Positions 46,401-59,632 are shown, counted from the stretch's first letter. The stretch is 64,000 nucleotides of DNA from Terebella lapidaria (GCA_949152475.1 OX424568.1:11073667-11137666); one strand, 5' to 3'. Notes: a model not told the origin generated them from the sequence alone. Translations and numbers: made by a program.

Positions 46401-47479
46401 TCTTAATTAAACTGGAATAATCGGTTCCTGAAATTCGTTATCAATCATCTGGCTAGCAGACGTATTCGTAATTACATGTACTTCTGTTCCATAATTTCTT
46501 TTTCCATCCTCTCACGTGATTTTTGTATGTATACTTTGAATGTTTGTAGCCTTGTGAGGCTGGGGAGTATATTGTACCATATTTATGTATTTGTCTGCTT
46601 TCTATGATATCTTGGTCACTATAATAAATGATACAATATCGAAATCAAATCAAATATATTAGATAATATAGCACCATTACAACCCTCAAAATACGTCCGC
46701 ATGACTGCAGTGGAGTTCGAAGACACCGTAAAAACGCACGACGTGAACGAATCTGCGCTAGCATAAACAGACATGTATTTCCCTATATCGTTGTTCTTTG
46801 CAACACAAAAGAATGTAGGCATCAATATTGATGTAGGCATCAATATATTACCACAAATACAGTAGATTTTGATGATGACAATAACAAATGTAAAATACAA
46901 CATTTTGCAATAGAAACAAAGCCCGACCAAATAGTTTATCCAAACACACACTGGCGTCATCAGGGGCAGACAATGTGTTGAATGTAGTTGTTTCTACTGT
47001 TCACCTGATGGACTTAGCATACAACCTGCCCAACAACCTATGAAAATATTTTAGAAATTCGAAACAAACCCCATGGAACAGATATATGACAAGTACATAA
47101 GTATCCAATCGATAGCCAGAAGGCTACGGAGTCGATGGTATCCTCGGGGACAGATTTAACGTTTGCCAGCAGTGACACCGACTCAGTGATATGAATGTAG
47201 GTATCAATTTTCCATCACTACAGTATCATATACCTTACATATAAGAGTTTTAAATGATAGGACTGTGTATTTTTCAATATCTTCAGGTATTTTCGTTAAT
47301 TTTTCGTTAAAACCGTTCATGCGAAACCATTTTTTTAATACGATTTTTCAATGTCAAATTTAGACAAATTCGTGTGTTTTTGGAAGTTTTGCACTGTACA
47401 GTTGCTTTGTGGACAGCTATTGATGAATGTCAACCGGAAAACCAAAAACTGATTATTCCACTCTATTAATCTTTTTCTC
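46401..47479. other. Spacer private to unit C1
   Basis: This part of C1 has no counterpart in C2, where 60213 passes directly into D-derived sequence. It contains an 18-bp tandem duplication (ATGTAGGCATCAATATTG at 46813 and 46831). The frame of 113 codons on the minus strand (46619-46960) has no recognisable motif and was not called. Confidence 0.55.
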
Positions 47480-48555
47480 CCCAAGGAGGCGTAACATACC
47501 ATATATTTTTGTAGGGAAACCGGTACTCCAGAATCCGACAAGTATGGACAAGAAAATCTGTTTGAGCCTGTGGGTGTCGAGGGGAGGGAGAGAAGAGTGT
47601 GACGGTGGTTGGGGTTGACTGAAGTTTGAGTGTCTACGGTTCTAGTGTATGAAATATATCCCAGTCAGCTAAATGATTTCAAATTTAACACTGGACCGAC
47701 CGTGAATGGCTAACGTCGAAACATGTTACTCATTCGATACAAAAAATACATTTCGTGAATATTTTAGTCGTTTTCAGCTTGATGTAGATGTTCAGTACAA
47801 GTTTCTGGAATCGAAATACCGGTAATGATGTTTTGCCACATAGCTATTACACAACATGAACTATTCAAACATAATCAATTGGATAATTTGTGATCATCAG
47901 TACAAAAATTTACCACTAAGAACGTGTCTCAAATTCCTGGCAATACTTGTATTAATATTTAAAAACATAAATCAATATCTTTAATCACACTTCAGATCTT
48001 CATGTGCATATAACAGCATCAGGTTAACAGAGGAGACTCTCTAACCGCAACCAATTTGGCAACTTTGCCGTAAATTGGCACGAACTGATTCAACTCACCT
48101 CGAGTCTTTAATTTGCATTACATGAGACGTGTACCCAACGATTAGTAGGATAATCTACTCCCTCTATTTTTTTCCTTTTCAACAATGACTTTAGTATACA
48201 AATTGGCCAACCAGAAAATTATCCATAGTAATTGAAAATACGTATATAGTCATTGATATGGATGTGCAATTATCCCCCCTCCCCCCAGCACCAACTAAAG
48301 CATGTTTTGTGATTACCCATGAAAACCTGTAGTGTAAAACTTTTTGGGTATCAAGAAAGTTCATGATACATTGAACTTATATTCACAATGTCCTCATCTT
48401 TGCCACAAAATCTATCAAACTCATCATCAGAATGACTACATTATGGTCGATGGAATTGTAGCATGTTTCCTATAATAGTTATATGACTCCCGAAGTGGCA
48501 ATGCAGCCTGAGGGAGGGTCATAGATGTCCCATAGATCAGAGCATGAATAACTTT

Positions 48556-48651
48556 GATTAGAGAACATCCCAATAATTTAGTCCATGGTACACTATCAGA
48601 AATGATTAGAGAACATCCCAATAATTTAGTCCATGGTACACTATCAGAAAT
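48556..48651 (+). repeat. Perfect 48-bp tandem duplication
   Basis: The unit beginning GATTAGAGAACATCCCAATA occurs at 48556-48603 and 48604-48651 without mismatches. The D3 copy near 54706-54753 has a single, slightly different unit. The event is therefore recent and specific to D2. Confidence 0.95.
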
Positions 48652-48888
48652 GGCGTATATCACTTATACTTCAGTAATCTCATGTAAATTTGAGTTTTAC
48701 AGAGAGATTTTCAATCAACCAAGGTATTATTGCAGTGACTGGTGTGAAATGTGAATAACTAAACAGTTCTGTTCTCGTCTGTAACAACGTCTTTGTTCCA
48801 GTTGAATGGGTGTCGAGAATGTGGGCGAAAATTAGTTCCAGATTAAATTCAAGATTCACATCATGAAGAAAATTACTGTCAGAAATAA

Positions 48889-49113
48889 TTAAAGTAGTTT
48901 TTCGCCCAGATGACAGCGAGATCCTTGGTCAGTGTTAAAAACTCGTGCCGTTTTCCTATGTGGCACATGACTAAAAGGACGCATCTTCACGAAGTCTATG
49001 CCATTTGAATAAACTGCATACACACACGTGAACAGCGTCTTAGCACTCAGATCAAAATGAACACCACATTCATGTCCAGTGTGGTCACGGTTCGCCCTAC
49101 CGTCTGGGTCCAT
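48889..49113 (-). other. Repeat-borne minus-strand frame, best preserved of four copies
   Basis: A 74-codon frame contains DHTGHECGVHFDLSAKTLF, then YAVYSNGIDFVKMRPFSHV and FNTDQGSRCHLGEKLL. Related sequences lie at 43120-43290, 55010-55215 and 60724-60942, all on the minus strand. The 43-kb and 55-kb copies are disrupted by indels or stops. Differences between copies are often amino-acid changing (R/Q, F/L, T/M), which argues against strong purifying selection. No family is recognised. It could be a decayed exon spread by the tandem duplications. Confidence 0.2.
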
Positions 49114-49327
49114 TGGTCAGTAAATAACGTACATACACAAACATTCAAAATTGTTTTATCTCAATGTGTCTCATCATGTATATTATGTGTAATTTGCTAT
49201 CACAGTTGTCCATTTAATTTCCCATATTATTAAATTGAGATATTGTGATTGGGTATCACCATCTGGAAATGAGTTATCATCGCTAACCTCACTATTATTT
49301 CTGATATACTCTTTGTCTAATATGTAA

Positions 49328-50289
49328 ACAAGAATCATACCTGGTGCAAAGCAATATATATATCAATATATATCTCCCCGGATGACAGAAATCAAAAGCG
49401 CGATCATTTCTAGCACTGTTTTCAATATAATTCCGTGCGCATATTATATAGGCCTACGATGTCCATGCCGGACGAATATACCGATGTGAAAGCAATTGGT
49501 ACCGTATAGTTCGCATGAACACTGATCGAGTGCGCCCATAAAGAAATCGAGTCCCTGATCAAGTACGCCCATCAAAAAATAGCAGGTGTTCATAAAATTC
49601 AGCACCGTTTTCTATTTGGCCCAAAATTCAATATATTCGTAAATTTGTTTTTGGTCAATAGTGTACAAATATGCGACAATATATATGTCATATGAGAAGT
49701 GTCCAATAAATTTGAGTACAGCTGGAATATTTATAAGCACTGAAATATCAATGTTGAAGGCGGTGGTGTTGAACTCGGAACCCATTCCGACTTTTACACA
49801 TTGCCAACGATAAATACCACGGTAATCAATCTTCCGCACTTTGCGAGCGAAAAATTAGCTCGCTGTGGGACAGCGAAAAATAAATGCGTATGATTGTTCG
49901 AAGTGAAGATGCAGTCAGAAAATGGAACATAACAAATGTGCTAGTTTTACTGCTCCAAAACAAAGAATATTTGGCACTGACATAAAGAATAAGCGTGAGA
50001 AGTGAGCTATTATTCGACAGTAGAGACAAAGGTGATACACGGTTGACTGAATGCACACTGTAGTTATGTATTTATTCTCAAATCCAGCTGAGACGCTAAA
50101 ATTACACCATTCGACGAAAATATTCGTTAGATTATATTAATTAACTGAATTATTTACGTCGAGCTCTGTAGAACACACGTTCAAAGTATTTTCTCTTCGA
50201 AACCAGGTTTTTTCCCCAGTCGAAGAGTATTTCCCCCATGGGAATCTCAGAGAGCGTTTAAAAAGTCACCCCTCCGGGGAGACAATGAA
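49328..50289. mobile_element. ~960-bp insertion in module D2, possible element with short TIRs
   Basis: D1 reads continuously from ATGTAAATAAAAGTTC to the TCTCACTGTATT segment, whereas D2 has about 960 extra bases here. TCTCCCCGGA at 49373-49382 and its complement TCCGGGGAGA at 50273-50282 could be termini. Inside, a segment similar to GATCGAGTGCGCCCATAAAG recurs about 33 bases later. Two minus-strand frames (49612-49839 and 49826-50056) overlap in different frames and have no recognised motif. Confidence 0.5.
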
Positions 50290-52940
50290 GGTTTTTTCTG
50301 TCTCACTGTATTATTATTGTAATAATATACATGAAAGTTTCCCTGGGCTCCCCGGCTCGACAAAACCTGAAGTTATGTACAAACCTGAAGTTAATCCTTT
50401 GTTGTTATTTTGCCACATGGGTTTGATAAACTTAAATTTCTCAATATATCCCGCCCTTCTGATAATTCCCCTAACAACATGAGAAACATACATAAGTTCA
50501 TTGCAACTAGGTGAATTCAAAACCGACCACTGATACCATGCTGGCTAATCTTGTTTGAGTTCATACACGCTATATTGAACAAAAGAATGAAATACTTCAT
50601 ATACTGTGAGGAAATATAGACGAATGTATCTGTTATGCTAGCAAACTAACATCTAACTGGTACTGTTCCTGACACAGGAACCTGATAAAAACCAGAGGAC
50701 CAAGGGTCCTTTGCTCATCAGAGAACCAAGATGATGGTGCAGTTGTGAGCGAGACAATGTAAGTATGGCTTTCTTACTTGCTGAAGTTCGAGAGAATAAA
50801 GTCACATTTTTTCTTATATCCAGTACAGGCCAGATTTTCAGGGAAATTTCTTGATCCTAACCCCAAAACCCCGCGACAACACATAATATACCAAGTGCAA
50901 ACCACTAAAACTTGTCAGCCTATTAATCGAGCACAATTTATCTACGATTTTTTTACGGTCCGGAAACCGCAGAATTTTCTCACCGCGAAATAGTTTTGAT
51001 CACAGAACCGCGAAATTTTCATCACGCCAAATATACGTGAGATATACAGTATCTGTTGTAGGTGTTTATAATTAATAAACGTTATATGTTTGCATGCGAT
51101 GCTATGTAACTGTTTCTTTCATCAAAGCTGCAACAACATAACATTTTGTTATTACAGGTTAGGTTAAAGCTCGGTTTTATTGGGCCAATTGAAAGCAGGT
51201 ATAAAATATTAGGGGGTTGAAAAGCAACATAACTATATGGCATGATTCTTGTGACAAACAAATATATACTTGTTTATCCTCGATGTGTTATTTAACTGTA
51301 CATCATATCATGAAATAATATACAAACAACACATTATGTTTAAAGAGACAAAGAATCAAGGCAACAACTTGGATTAAATCGATGCTGGGGGTTTAGATGG
51401 TAAAATTATGATACTGTACTGTCTGCACAGAAGACATTGTTGGTTGTGCCATTGTTGGCTGTGAAATTGTTCCATCGCAGTGGCATCGGTGCCTATTGTA
51501 TATTGTAGACAATAATGGACAATAATACACATTCGAATAACAAATGAAATAAACTCAATTCTACAGCAATGATAATTATATTCTTACTTGTTTGAGGTGC
51601 CAAATTCGATTGTCTAAAAGTGGAGATGTATTTCTTCGTGGTGAATTGAAAATGCCTGAGTGGTCTCATGTCCTGTTGAGTTTACCATGGCAGGTATTGT
51701 TCTGGTGGCAATTAATATCTTTTGTGAATAAACTTACTTTCCCAACTGCGATATTTTAATCACCCTGCCCTCACTCGAAAACAACTAGTCATAATTTATA
51801 AGTTTTGTTTCGCTCAACTCACTTCATTATGCTATAAATGCTCCCAAAAGATTTACGTTGCAATATGTCATAGGACGGACATCACATATTCGTTTCAATA
51901 TTATTTTCTTTCATTGCAATGTCCACATGAAACATACACACATCGTCAGTGCACATACTTTCAAATACGTACTCCAATATATGCATAAGATGAACTCAAT
52001 AAAAACTCATACATACCATTTAACGCGCCGAGGATAATTTCAGTATATCAGTATATCAGATTTTTTTATCCCTAAGCCATTATTAGATGCCAATCTAAAT
52101 GCTAATCGAGGGTAAATATTTTATGGGCACGTCGAACCCGAACTCGTTCGTTTGTTCTACAGATCTGAATCACTCCATTGATTCACTCCACCAAAAAAAA
52201 TAGTTTACGTTACATACTGGTCTGTTGTTTATGTAAATACGCGTGGAATGCATTTGTAAAGTGTATTGTCGAGAACAAACAAGCGGGAACAAATATCTGC
52301 GAGGTACATTTACTTAATATATGCATGTTTGATAATATTTTAAACATCCTACATAATGGAAGGTTACAAGTGAATGTATTGGATTATTTATGTGTTTAAA
52401 AAACTATCACCGTTTTAGGATATGTTATTCTAAAGCAATGTATAAATGGTCCGCCACATACACTCGGTACGATTCCTCACTTTTTCCCTAAGTATACAGT
52501 TCTGTGTTTATCATAATATTATTCATACATCCCCACCAAACACAAAACGTCCGAGACAAACTAGCACCCTGTGACAGGGGCGTACCGAGGTAATGCATAC
52601 AAAATACAGTAGTGCAACTAGTCCCTCAACATTGCGGGAAATTACGCTCATTTTACCAAGTTTTCCTTCAAAAGCAAATGACGTATAGATCGTTAACAGC
52701 AATCAACATCCCTCAAACACCAAAGGAAGATAGATATTGAATATATTAAGGACATTGTTCTAACCTTAGTCGTTATCATATATTTACAACATCAATCATT
52801 TCGCGATCACAACATTAAAGTTTCTAGTTTGTAGTATCCTTCAGATATGAAATATTTGTGTCATGACTTTTTGAATATTAGAATGAAGAGAGTATGTTTT
52901 TACCATTGCGAAAATGTTGATACATCACATCAATTGAAGT

Positions 52941-53264
52941 TTGGGGTATCGCATATTACGTATACTAGGTCGTGGTGATGATGGTCAAGTATATTCATTG
53001 CAGACTTATAAATGTATTCACTGTTCGTTTGCACAGGATCTGGGAAAAAAACGTGTCTGCGATTCAGTTTCACACGAGGAAGATAATCGTATTGTTTTCA
53101 TTGTTTTCCATTTGCATTATTGTGTTGTTTTTACAATCCATCTGTCTGATCCAACTTGCCAAAAGCGCACATTGGCTTTGAGGACAATGCATGAATGTCA
53201 GGGTTTTCCACCATGGATACGGTGGTTATGCAATACAGTTACATCTGAATTAAAACATCAGTAG
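52941..53264 (+). other. Repeat-borne open frame, copy 2 (107 codons)
   Basis: Homologous to the frame at 40858-41175. It also starts at TTG with no ATG. It differs by several residue changes, a deletion of two codons and a gain of four codons in the middle, all keeping the frame. The C-terminal part TMHECQGFPPWIRWLCNT is identical to copy 1 for 18 residues except its last positions. Not recognised as any known protein. Confidence 0.2.
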
Positions 53265-53572
53265 AAAACTCTATACATGTACCTTAAACTTATTGAAAAG
53301 TGTACTGGGAAACGGTGGTGATTTCCAGTGCATCGAGCACCCACTCGGTGGCATGGACTGACACTCAGCCAAGCCACTTGTAAAATGTCAACCATTATTG
53401 TAACTGACGTGGAAGAAATGGGTCTTCGATGTCAGGAAATGTGCCAGACCTGGAGCTTTTTAAAGCACCAGTGATAATTGATAAGTTCTGTATAAAGTTG
53501 GTTGCATCAAGCTTCTTTTTTGTACATTGTACATGATGATTAAGGGATAATACTGTGTTTGGCTCGATGTCT

Positions 53573-53682
53573 GTGACGTGACAAAATTTCAGAGGGATCT
53601 CTGTTGTGATCTGAGACACGAGAGGCGAAGCCTCTCGTGTCTCAGATCACAACGGATATCCCGAGGAATTTTTGTTAGTCAC
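53573..53682. repeat. Long hairpin with perfect 24-bp core arms
   Basis: Arms 53603-53626 and 53630-53653 are perfect reverse complements (for example GACACGAGAGGC / GCCTCTCGTGTC) around a GAA loop. Weaker complementarity extends outward to GTGAC at 53573 and GTCAC at 53682. It sits in about 165 bp that replaces about 630 bp of C1 sequence. Such a structure would fold in single strands or RNA. It may be a one-sided snapback element similar in design to that at 19207-19302. Confidence 0.9.
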
Positions 53683-56600
53683 AAAACTGACATTTTATAC
53701 AGACCTCCCAAAGTAGGCGTAACATACCATATTTATCTGTAGGGAAACCGATACTAAGTACTGACAAGTACCGACAAAAATATCTGCTTGAGCGTGTGGG
53801 TGTCAAGGGAAGGGAGAGAAGCATGTGACAGTGGTTGCGGTCGACTGAGGTTTGAGTGTCTACTGTTCTATTTTGTCAAATATTGCCAGCAAATTGCTTC
53901 CAATTTTGTCGTAATTGATGTAGATGTTCAGTACAAGTTTCTGGAATCGAAATACCGGTAGTGATGTTCTACCACAAAGTAATTACACAACTATTCAAAC
54001 GTAATCGACTATAATTGGTGATTACCAGTACAAAAATTACCACTAACAACGTGTCTTAAATTCCTGATAATACTTGTATTAATATTTAAAAACATAAAAC
54101 CAATATCGTTCATCACACTTTAGATTTTCAAGTACTTATAAAAACATCAGGTTAACAGAGGAGACTCTCTAACCGAAACCAATCTGAAAACTTGGCCGTA
54201 AATTGGCACGAACTGATTCAAATCACCTCAAGTATTTAATTTGCTTCACGTAAGAGGTGTACTCAACGAAGCAAAGTAGGATAATCTACGCCCTCTATTT
54301 TTTCTTCCTTTTCAACAATAGTATACAATTTGGCCAATAAGAAAATAATCGATGGTAATTGACATTACGTATATAGTCATTGATATGGATGTGCAATTAT
54401 TCTCCTCCCCTCCCCCAGCACCAACAAAAGCACGTGTTGTGAATAACCATGAAAACGTGCAGTGTATTACTCTTTGGGTATAAATAACGTTCATGATACA
54501 TTGTACTTATATCCACATTGTCCTCATCTTGACAGAGTGTGCCACAAAATCTCTCAAACTCATCATCAGAATGACTACAATATGGTCGATGGAATTGTAG
54601 CATGTTTCCTATAATAGTAACATGACTCCCGAAGTGGCAATGTGGCCCGGGGGAGATGGATCGTGACGGTCATAGATGTCCCATAGATCAGAGCATGAAT
54701 AACTTTGATTACAGACATCCCAATAATTCAGTCCATGGTACACTATCAGAATTGGCGTATAATACCTGTATCTCAGTAATCTCATGTAAATTTAAAGTTT
54801 ACAGAGAGATTTTCAATCAACCAAGGTATTAATGCAGTTTTTTAGTCATTATCAGTGACTGGTGTGAAATGTGAATAACTAAACAGTTCTGTACTCATCG
54901 GTAACAATGTCTTCCAGTTGAATGGGTGTCGAGGATGTGGGCGGAAATTACTTCCAGATTAAATTCAAGATTCACGTCACGAAGAAAATTACTGTCAGAA
55001 TTAATTACAGTAGTTTTTCGCCCAGATGATAGCGAGATGCTTGGCCAGTGTTAACAACATGCTCCTTCCTCTTATGTGGCATGTGACTCAAAGAACTCAT
55101 CTTCGCGAAGTCCGTTTGAATAAACTGCATTTGAATAAACTGCATACACACAAGTGAACAGCGTCTTAGCACTCACATCAAACGGAACACCACATTCATG
55201 TCCAGTGTGGTCACGGCGTGCCCTACCGTCTGGGTCCACTGGTCAGTACATAACATACATACACAAACATTCAAACTGTTATATTTCAATGTGTCTCATT
55301 ATGTATGTTATGTGTATTTTGCTATCACCATTTGTCCATTTAATTACCAATATTATTATATTGAGATATTGTGATTGGGTATCATCCTGTATCAATCTGT
55401 AAATATGTTATCATCACTAACCTCACTATTCTTTTTAGTAAACTCTTTGTCTAATATGTAAATAAAAGTTCTTTCTATCTCACGGTATTTTTGTTGTAAT
55501 AATATACATGAAAGTTTCACTGGGCTCCCCCGCTCGATGAGCTAACTTCTGGCGTTCCGCCTATGTACAAAACCCAAATTAATCCCTTGTTGTTATTTTG
55601 TCACAAGGGTTTGATAAACTTATATTTCTCAATATGTCCTGCCCTTCTGATCATTTACCTAACAACATGAGAAACATACATGAGTTCAATGCAACAAGGT
55701 GAATATTGACCGACCACTGATACCATGCTGGTACATATTGTGTGAGTTCGTACACACTATAATGAACAAAAGAGTGAATAACTTTATATACTGTGAGGAA
55801 ATATAGACGAATGTATCCGTTACTCTAGCAAACTGAAATCAAACTGGTATTGTTCCTCGCTCAAGAACCTCATAAAAATGAAATATTATTCAGTATTTTA
55901 ACTAATTCATTAACTTAATTATCAGTCACGTAAATTAATGAATTGTTGCAGGAAATGTCACGATTATAATTGTGTGTGTCAGTTCTCGTCAGCTATGAAC
56001 GTTTACACAACTCCAAAGTGATGACTCTGTGTCTGTATAACCATTAACATAAGTCAACACTTCGTGTCCTTGGGAACCATAACATGTTGGAAATGTTCAG
56101 TCGCGATATTGTGTTTGCTTAAGCATGTTTTATCGGTGTGTCCATAGTTTTGCTCAGATTGGGTATTTTGTGCATGTTATATGTCAGATTGACCACTGTT
56201 ACTTATCCGAAGGCCTGAAGTTAGGTGGACACCCATAAACTTGGAAATATCAATTTATACGCAATGCAGGAACACACACTTACTTAGTTGTACATTATGA
56301 TGTAAGACTAACTGGCCAGAGAACATACGAAACTGGTTAAGCATTTATACTTTAATATAGCATCCATTGCCACCACATTAGTCCAGATGTCCCAATGGAT
56401 GATATGGTTCCAAACTAATTTTTACAGAACCTTACAATGTTTCTTATGCTGAGCATGAGATTTATATTCTGTGTAAGTATTAAATACACTATGTGCAATC
56501 CAATAAGTCAGAACTCGTTCCGTATTATAATATCATAGTGTTGTATGTGACTCTACAAATAACTCTGTGCAGTACTTCCCAAATGTGGAAATGAAGGACG

Positions 56601-56710
56601 TAAGTTGTCTCCATTTATAAACACATGTTCCAGTCTTGGAAATGAGTTTCTGATTGGGTGAAATTATTTTGCGTGGTGTTCGGGATTACATCAGCATGAA
56701 ACCTCCTCTT

Positions 56711-57496
56711 CCACTGTGGCGAGACTGGATGCACTAACAATCGTTAGTGCATCCCGCAATGGCGAACACCACTCGCGGTTCGTTTGAATTTTCTTCATTT
56801 CCCCGATAATTACGATTGTGATCGATACACACATACATCTGCTGATTCTTATGCGCACGAAACAACCGTTCATTGCAAATACATTGCGATTTATGTTGGT
56901 TTGAGCATGAAAAACTCGTCTGAAAAAAAGCCGAAAGACTCCCTACAATTGTTTTTGTAAAATCGAAGATTCCCTTACGAACATGTGAAGATTCCCTAAC
57001 GATCTTTTTTTTTTATTAATTCAAATCTAATTCATTTAAATGTTAAACGTGAAAAAAGTACCAACTAACATGTACTGATGTGTACAGATGATCTTTGAGT
57101 ACAGATTTTCTATTTTTAATGTGACATTAGCTAATTTATGTCGCATAAATCATTGAGAATTCACAATGGTGTATGATAAGGACCTATTACAATATACACG
57201 TATCAGGCCTAATTGGTAGGGAATCTCACTTTTGTCGTTGGTGAATCTTACCAACGACAAAACTTATTATCTTATCTTTAATCTTTTCCTCAACATATCT
57301 CAACAGAAAAGCGTGATCTCATTGAAATAACTACGCATGTCTTTGACCAAAACACCAAGCTACCTTCGAAGTATCCATTTATCACAAATGGACCTGTCAT
57401 TTGATGAAATACGGTTAAAAACCACTGTCTGCGGTATACGGTTGTCCGCCATACCGGGATGCACTAACGATCGCGCATCCACTATCGCCACAGTGA
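56711..57496. mobile_element. CACTA-like non-autonomous DNA transposon (786 bp)
   Basis: The termini are CCACTGTGGCGA (56711) and TCGCCACAGTGA (ending 57496), with imperfect inverted repeats reaching about 50 bp (CGTTAGTGCATCCCG in both). The 3-bp direct repeat CTT flanks it at 56708-56710 and 57497-57499, and the C1 site near 44980 shows one CTT. CACT ends, a 3-bp duplication and repeated subterminal GATTCCCT motifs (56968, 56989, inverted near 57219) fit CACTA/EnSpm elements. A 12-bp-arm hairpin lies at 57230-57262. No transposase is present; the 60-codon frame at 57337 is not meaningful. Confidence 0.85.
56727..56754. repeat. Subterminal palindrome of the CACTA-like element
   Basis: GGATGCACTAAC and GTTAGTGCATCC are perfect 12-bp arms around AATC. 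The right end of the element carries the related but decayed GGATGCACTAACGATCGCGC (57450). Confidence 0.9.
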
Positions 57497-58350
57497 CTTT
57501 GCAAAACCAGCACATTTAATCAGAAGCACCACACATTATTTTTCTGTGGGAAATTGTTTATGTAAAATATGACATGTTTGATGAACCACTGCAAAATTTA
57601 GCTGGTTAGCGGCAGGTAGTGTATCAGCATGGCGAATCGTTATGAAGATAGCATATGGATGAATCACTATGGAGATAGCATACAGATGATACTATCGTGT
57701 CGGGTATAACAACCTTTCATTTGATTTCCGTCACAACTGTCGGCACATGCTACGCAGTTCTGTTTACTGGCCCACCGGTGGAGATCTAGAACTCCACATG
57801 TACTGTGAATGTGCAACAGATGTAGAAATATACTAGAAAATGTTCATTGTTCGAGGGGAAGCTCCATGAATACAGTACACGTACTGTATGAAACATCAAA
57901 TCACACACGTCAAGGCATACCTTGAAATTGCACTAATAATAGTGTAGCGTCTGTCCATTTAGGAAAAAAACAATAATTCTTTCACAGAATACAACTATGA
58001 ATCATTTAAATGGACACTTGATTCGTCTATTGCTAAATTGATGATATAGCCGTGAAATGATCGATGAACCAGATACAACAGATCATTCAACTGTATGGTA
58101 AGGCTACCCATTTCAACATTATTATTCAGGAATATTGCAGATAATTGTTTTCATACATAGAACTAATCCATACATGCAATGTTTCCATCCACCAAATCGA
58201 TAAAAAAATGGAATTATACTTGGAATGTGCACCACATGTAAAATCGAATATAAGATTCACAATTTCGGGAAAAGGGGTGGGGGGAGGATGGAGGGGCAAA
58301 TATCACAAGTACATTTATTCCAGAATAAAAATACTGTTGTTAGACCACAT

Positions 58351-59632
58351 AGTCATGTTCAGCATCATGTTCTACCAAAGCCCTTTCTAAAATATTAACT
58401 ACTATATTGTCTAAAATTAAACAGGGTCTCCAAAAGTACTCTGAAACCATCTATTCTAGAAGTGGTATAAACCAAATGTGGATATTAAAAAATTCCAAAT
58501 CTTTATTGGAATATCTACATGCGCACACACTTTCAAAAGTAACGTCTATCAAAACATTTGATTTCTCCACTTTGTACACAACTATACCTCATTCTGAACT
58601 GAAATCTCAGCTTAAAAACTAATCAATAATTCATTTTTCTCTAAAAAGGGACAACGTCGGTACCACTATATTGTAGTTAAATATAATACCGCTTATTTTG
58701 TTAAAGGCGACTCTGATGCCCCATACAAATATACTGAAATAGATGTGGTAAATATGGTTAATTTTCTGATTGATAATATTTTTGTGGAATTTGGTGGTCG
58801 AATATTCCAGCAAACTATTGGTATTCCCATGGGTACAAACTGTGCACCATTATTGGCAGACCTGTTTTTATACTCATATGAATCAGATTTTATCCAACAT
58901 TTACAAAGAGGAGGTTCTAAGAAACTAACATGTAATTTTAATTTCACTTTCCGATACATAGATGATGTATTGTCTCTAAATAATCCCAAGTTTGGTGATT
59001 ATTTGGATGTCATATATCCTAAGGAACTTGAAATTAAGGATACTACAGAATCCGCTAATTTTTCCAACTATCTAGACCTGAGGTTGGAGATTGATAATGA
59101 TTCTAACCTGTCAACTAGATTATATGACAGACGTGATGATTTCAATTTTTCCATAGTCAATTTCCCTTTTCTAAGCAGCAACATTCCTATGTCACCGGCA
59201 TATGGTGTGTTTGTTTCTCAACTTATACGCTATTCCAGAGCTAGTTGCAAATATGAGGACTTTGTCTATCGAAGTGCCCAGCTAGTCTCTAAACTGCTAC
59301 GACAAGGATATGTTTTACCAAGACTTATCGCTGCGTTTAAGAAATTCTATGGACGTCATCATGATCTGGTTGATAAATACAGCAAATCCATGTCTGCCAT
59401 GCAACTAGATCTATTTTCATGTTAATTTTGGGGAATTCATGACGGGTGATTTCACCTCCTGATGGCCATTTACGGGGGTTCATGAGTTTCCCTGTCATTT
59501 TTGTTTTCTCTCACTTCGTATGCCTGATATGACTTTCTGTCCCCGGACTATGAGATTGGATAACGGACCCTGTTTTGTTTGCTCGGAATACTTGATACTG
59601 GGTATTGATTCCACGTCTATAGTAGGACCTTA
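58351..59632 (+). mobile_element. 5'-truncated retroelement fragment (Penelope-like RT)
   Basis: Compared with the C1 site (45820-45836), about 1.28 kb is inserted between TTAGACCAC and TCAAGTATAACC. Translated element sequence begins immediately after the left junction (SCSASCSTKALSK, then ILTTIL), which shows the 5' truncation. The RT part ends at 59425, and about 200 bases of untranslated sequence follow, with no poly-A or microsatellite tail. The target duplication was not resolved. Confidence 0.8.
58353..59425 (+). pseudogene. Reverse transcriptase remnant with frameshift and stop
   Basis: The N-terminal frame (58353-58622) includes SRSGINQMWILKNSK and the motif-A segment KTFDFSTLYTTIP, then meets a TAA at 58620-58622. 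The second frame is open from about 58625 to 59425; its ATG-initiated part has 226 residues. It holds motif B (GIPMGT, residues 26-31 of that part), motif C YIDD (71-74) and a C-terminal YGRHHDLVDKY. All three catalytic aspartates remain, but in two frames separated by the stop and a shift in the T-rich stretch near 58634-58642, so no complete enzyme is made. The palm resembles the Penelope-like branch common in aquatic animals; exact clade uncertain. Confidence 0.85.

Larger units (their letters stand above)
47480..50692 (+). repeat. Module D2, second D-derived module of unit C1
   Basis: It matches D1 from AGGCGTAACATACCATAT onward. It carries the 48-bp tandem duplication at 48556-48651 and a ~960-bp insertion at 49328-50289. 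It diverges from D1 at 50692, after CAGGAACCTGATAAAA, where the C-unit tail begins. Confidence 0.75.
38692..50871 (+). repeat. Large tandem duplication, unit C1 (~12.2 kb)
   Basis: The unit starts at CCCGCGACAACACATA (38692). The same sequence recurs at about 50871 and 61546 in the same orientation. C1 consists of a head (38.69-42.08 kb), module D1 (42.08-46.4 kb), a private spacer (46.4-47.48 kb) and a second D-derived module D2 (47.48-50.87 kb). Head sequences such as GAATCACTCAATTGATTCAC (40085) match C2 (52166) and C3 (62827) at high identity. The unit has no confident gene. Confidence 0.85.

Noticed and set aside
46619..46960. 113-codon minus-strand frame
   Set aside because: No motif and low-complexity hydrophobic composition from AT-rich DNA; the spacer exists only in C1, so conservation cannot be tested here.
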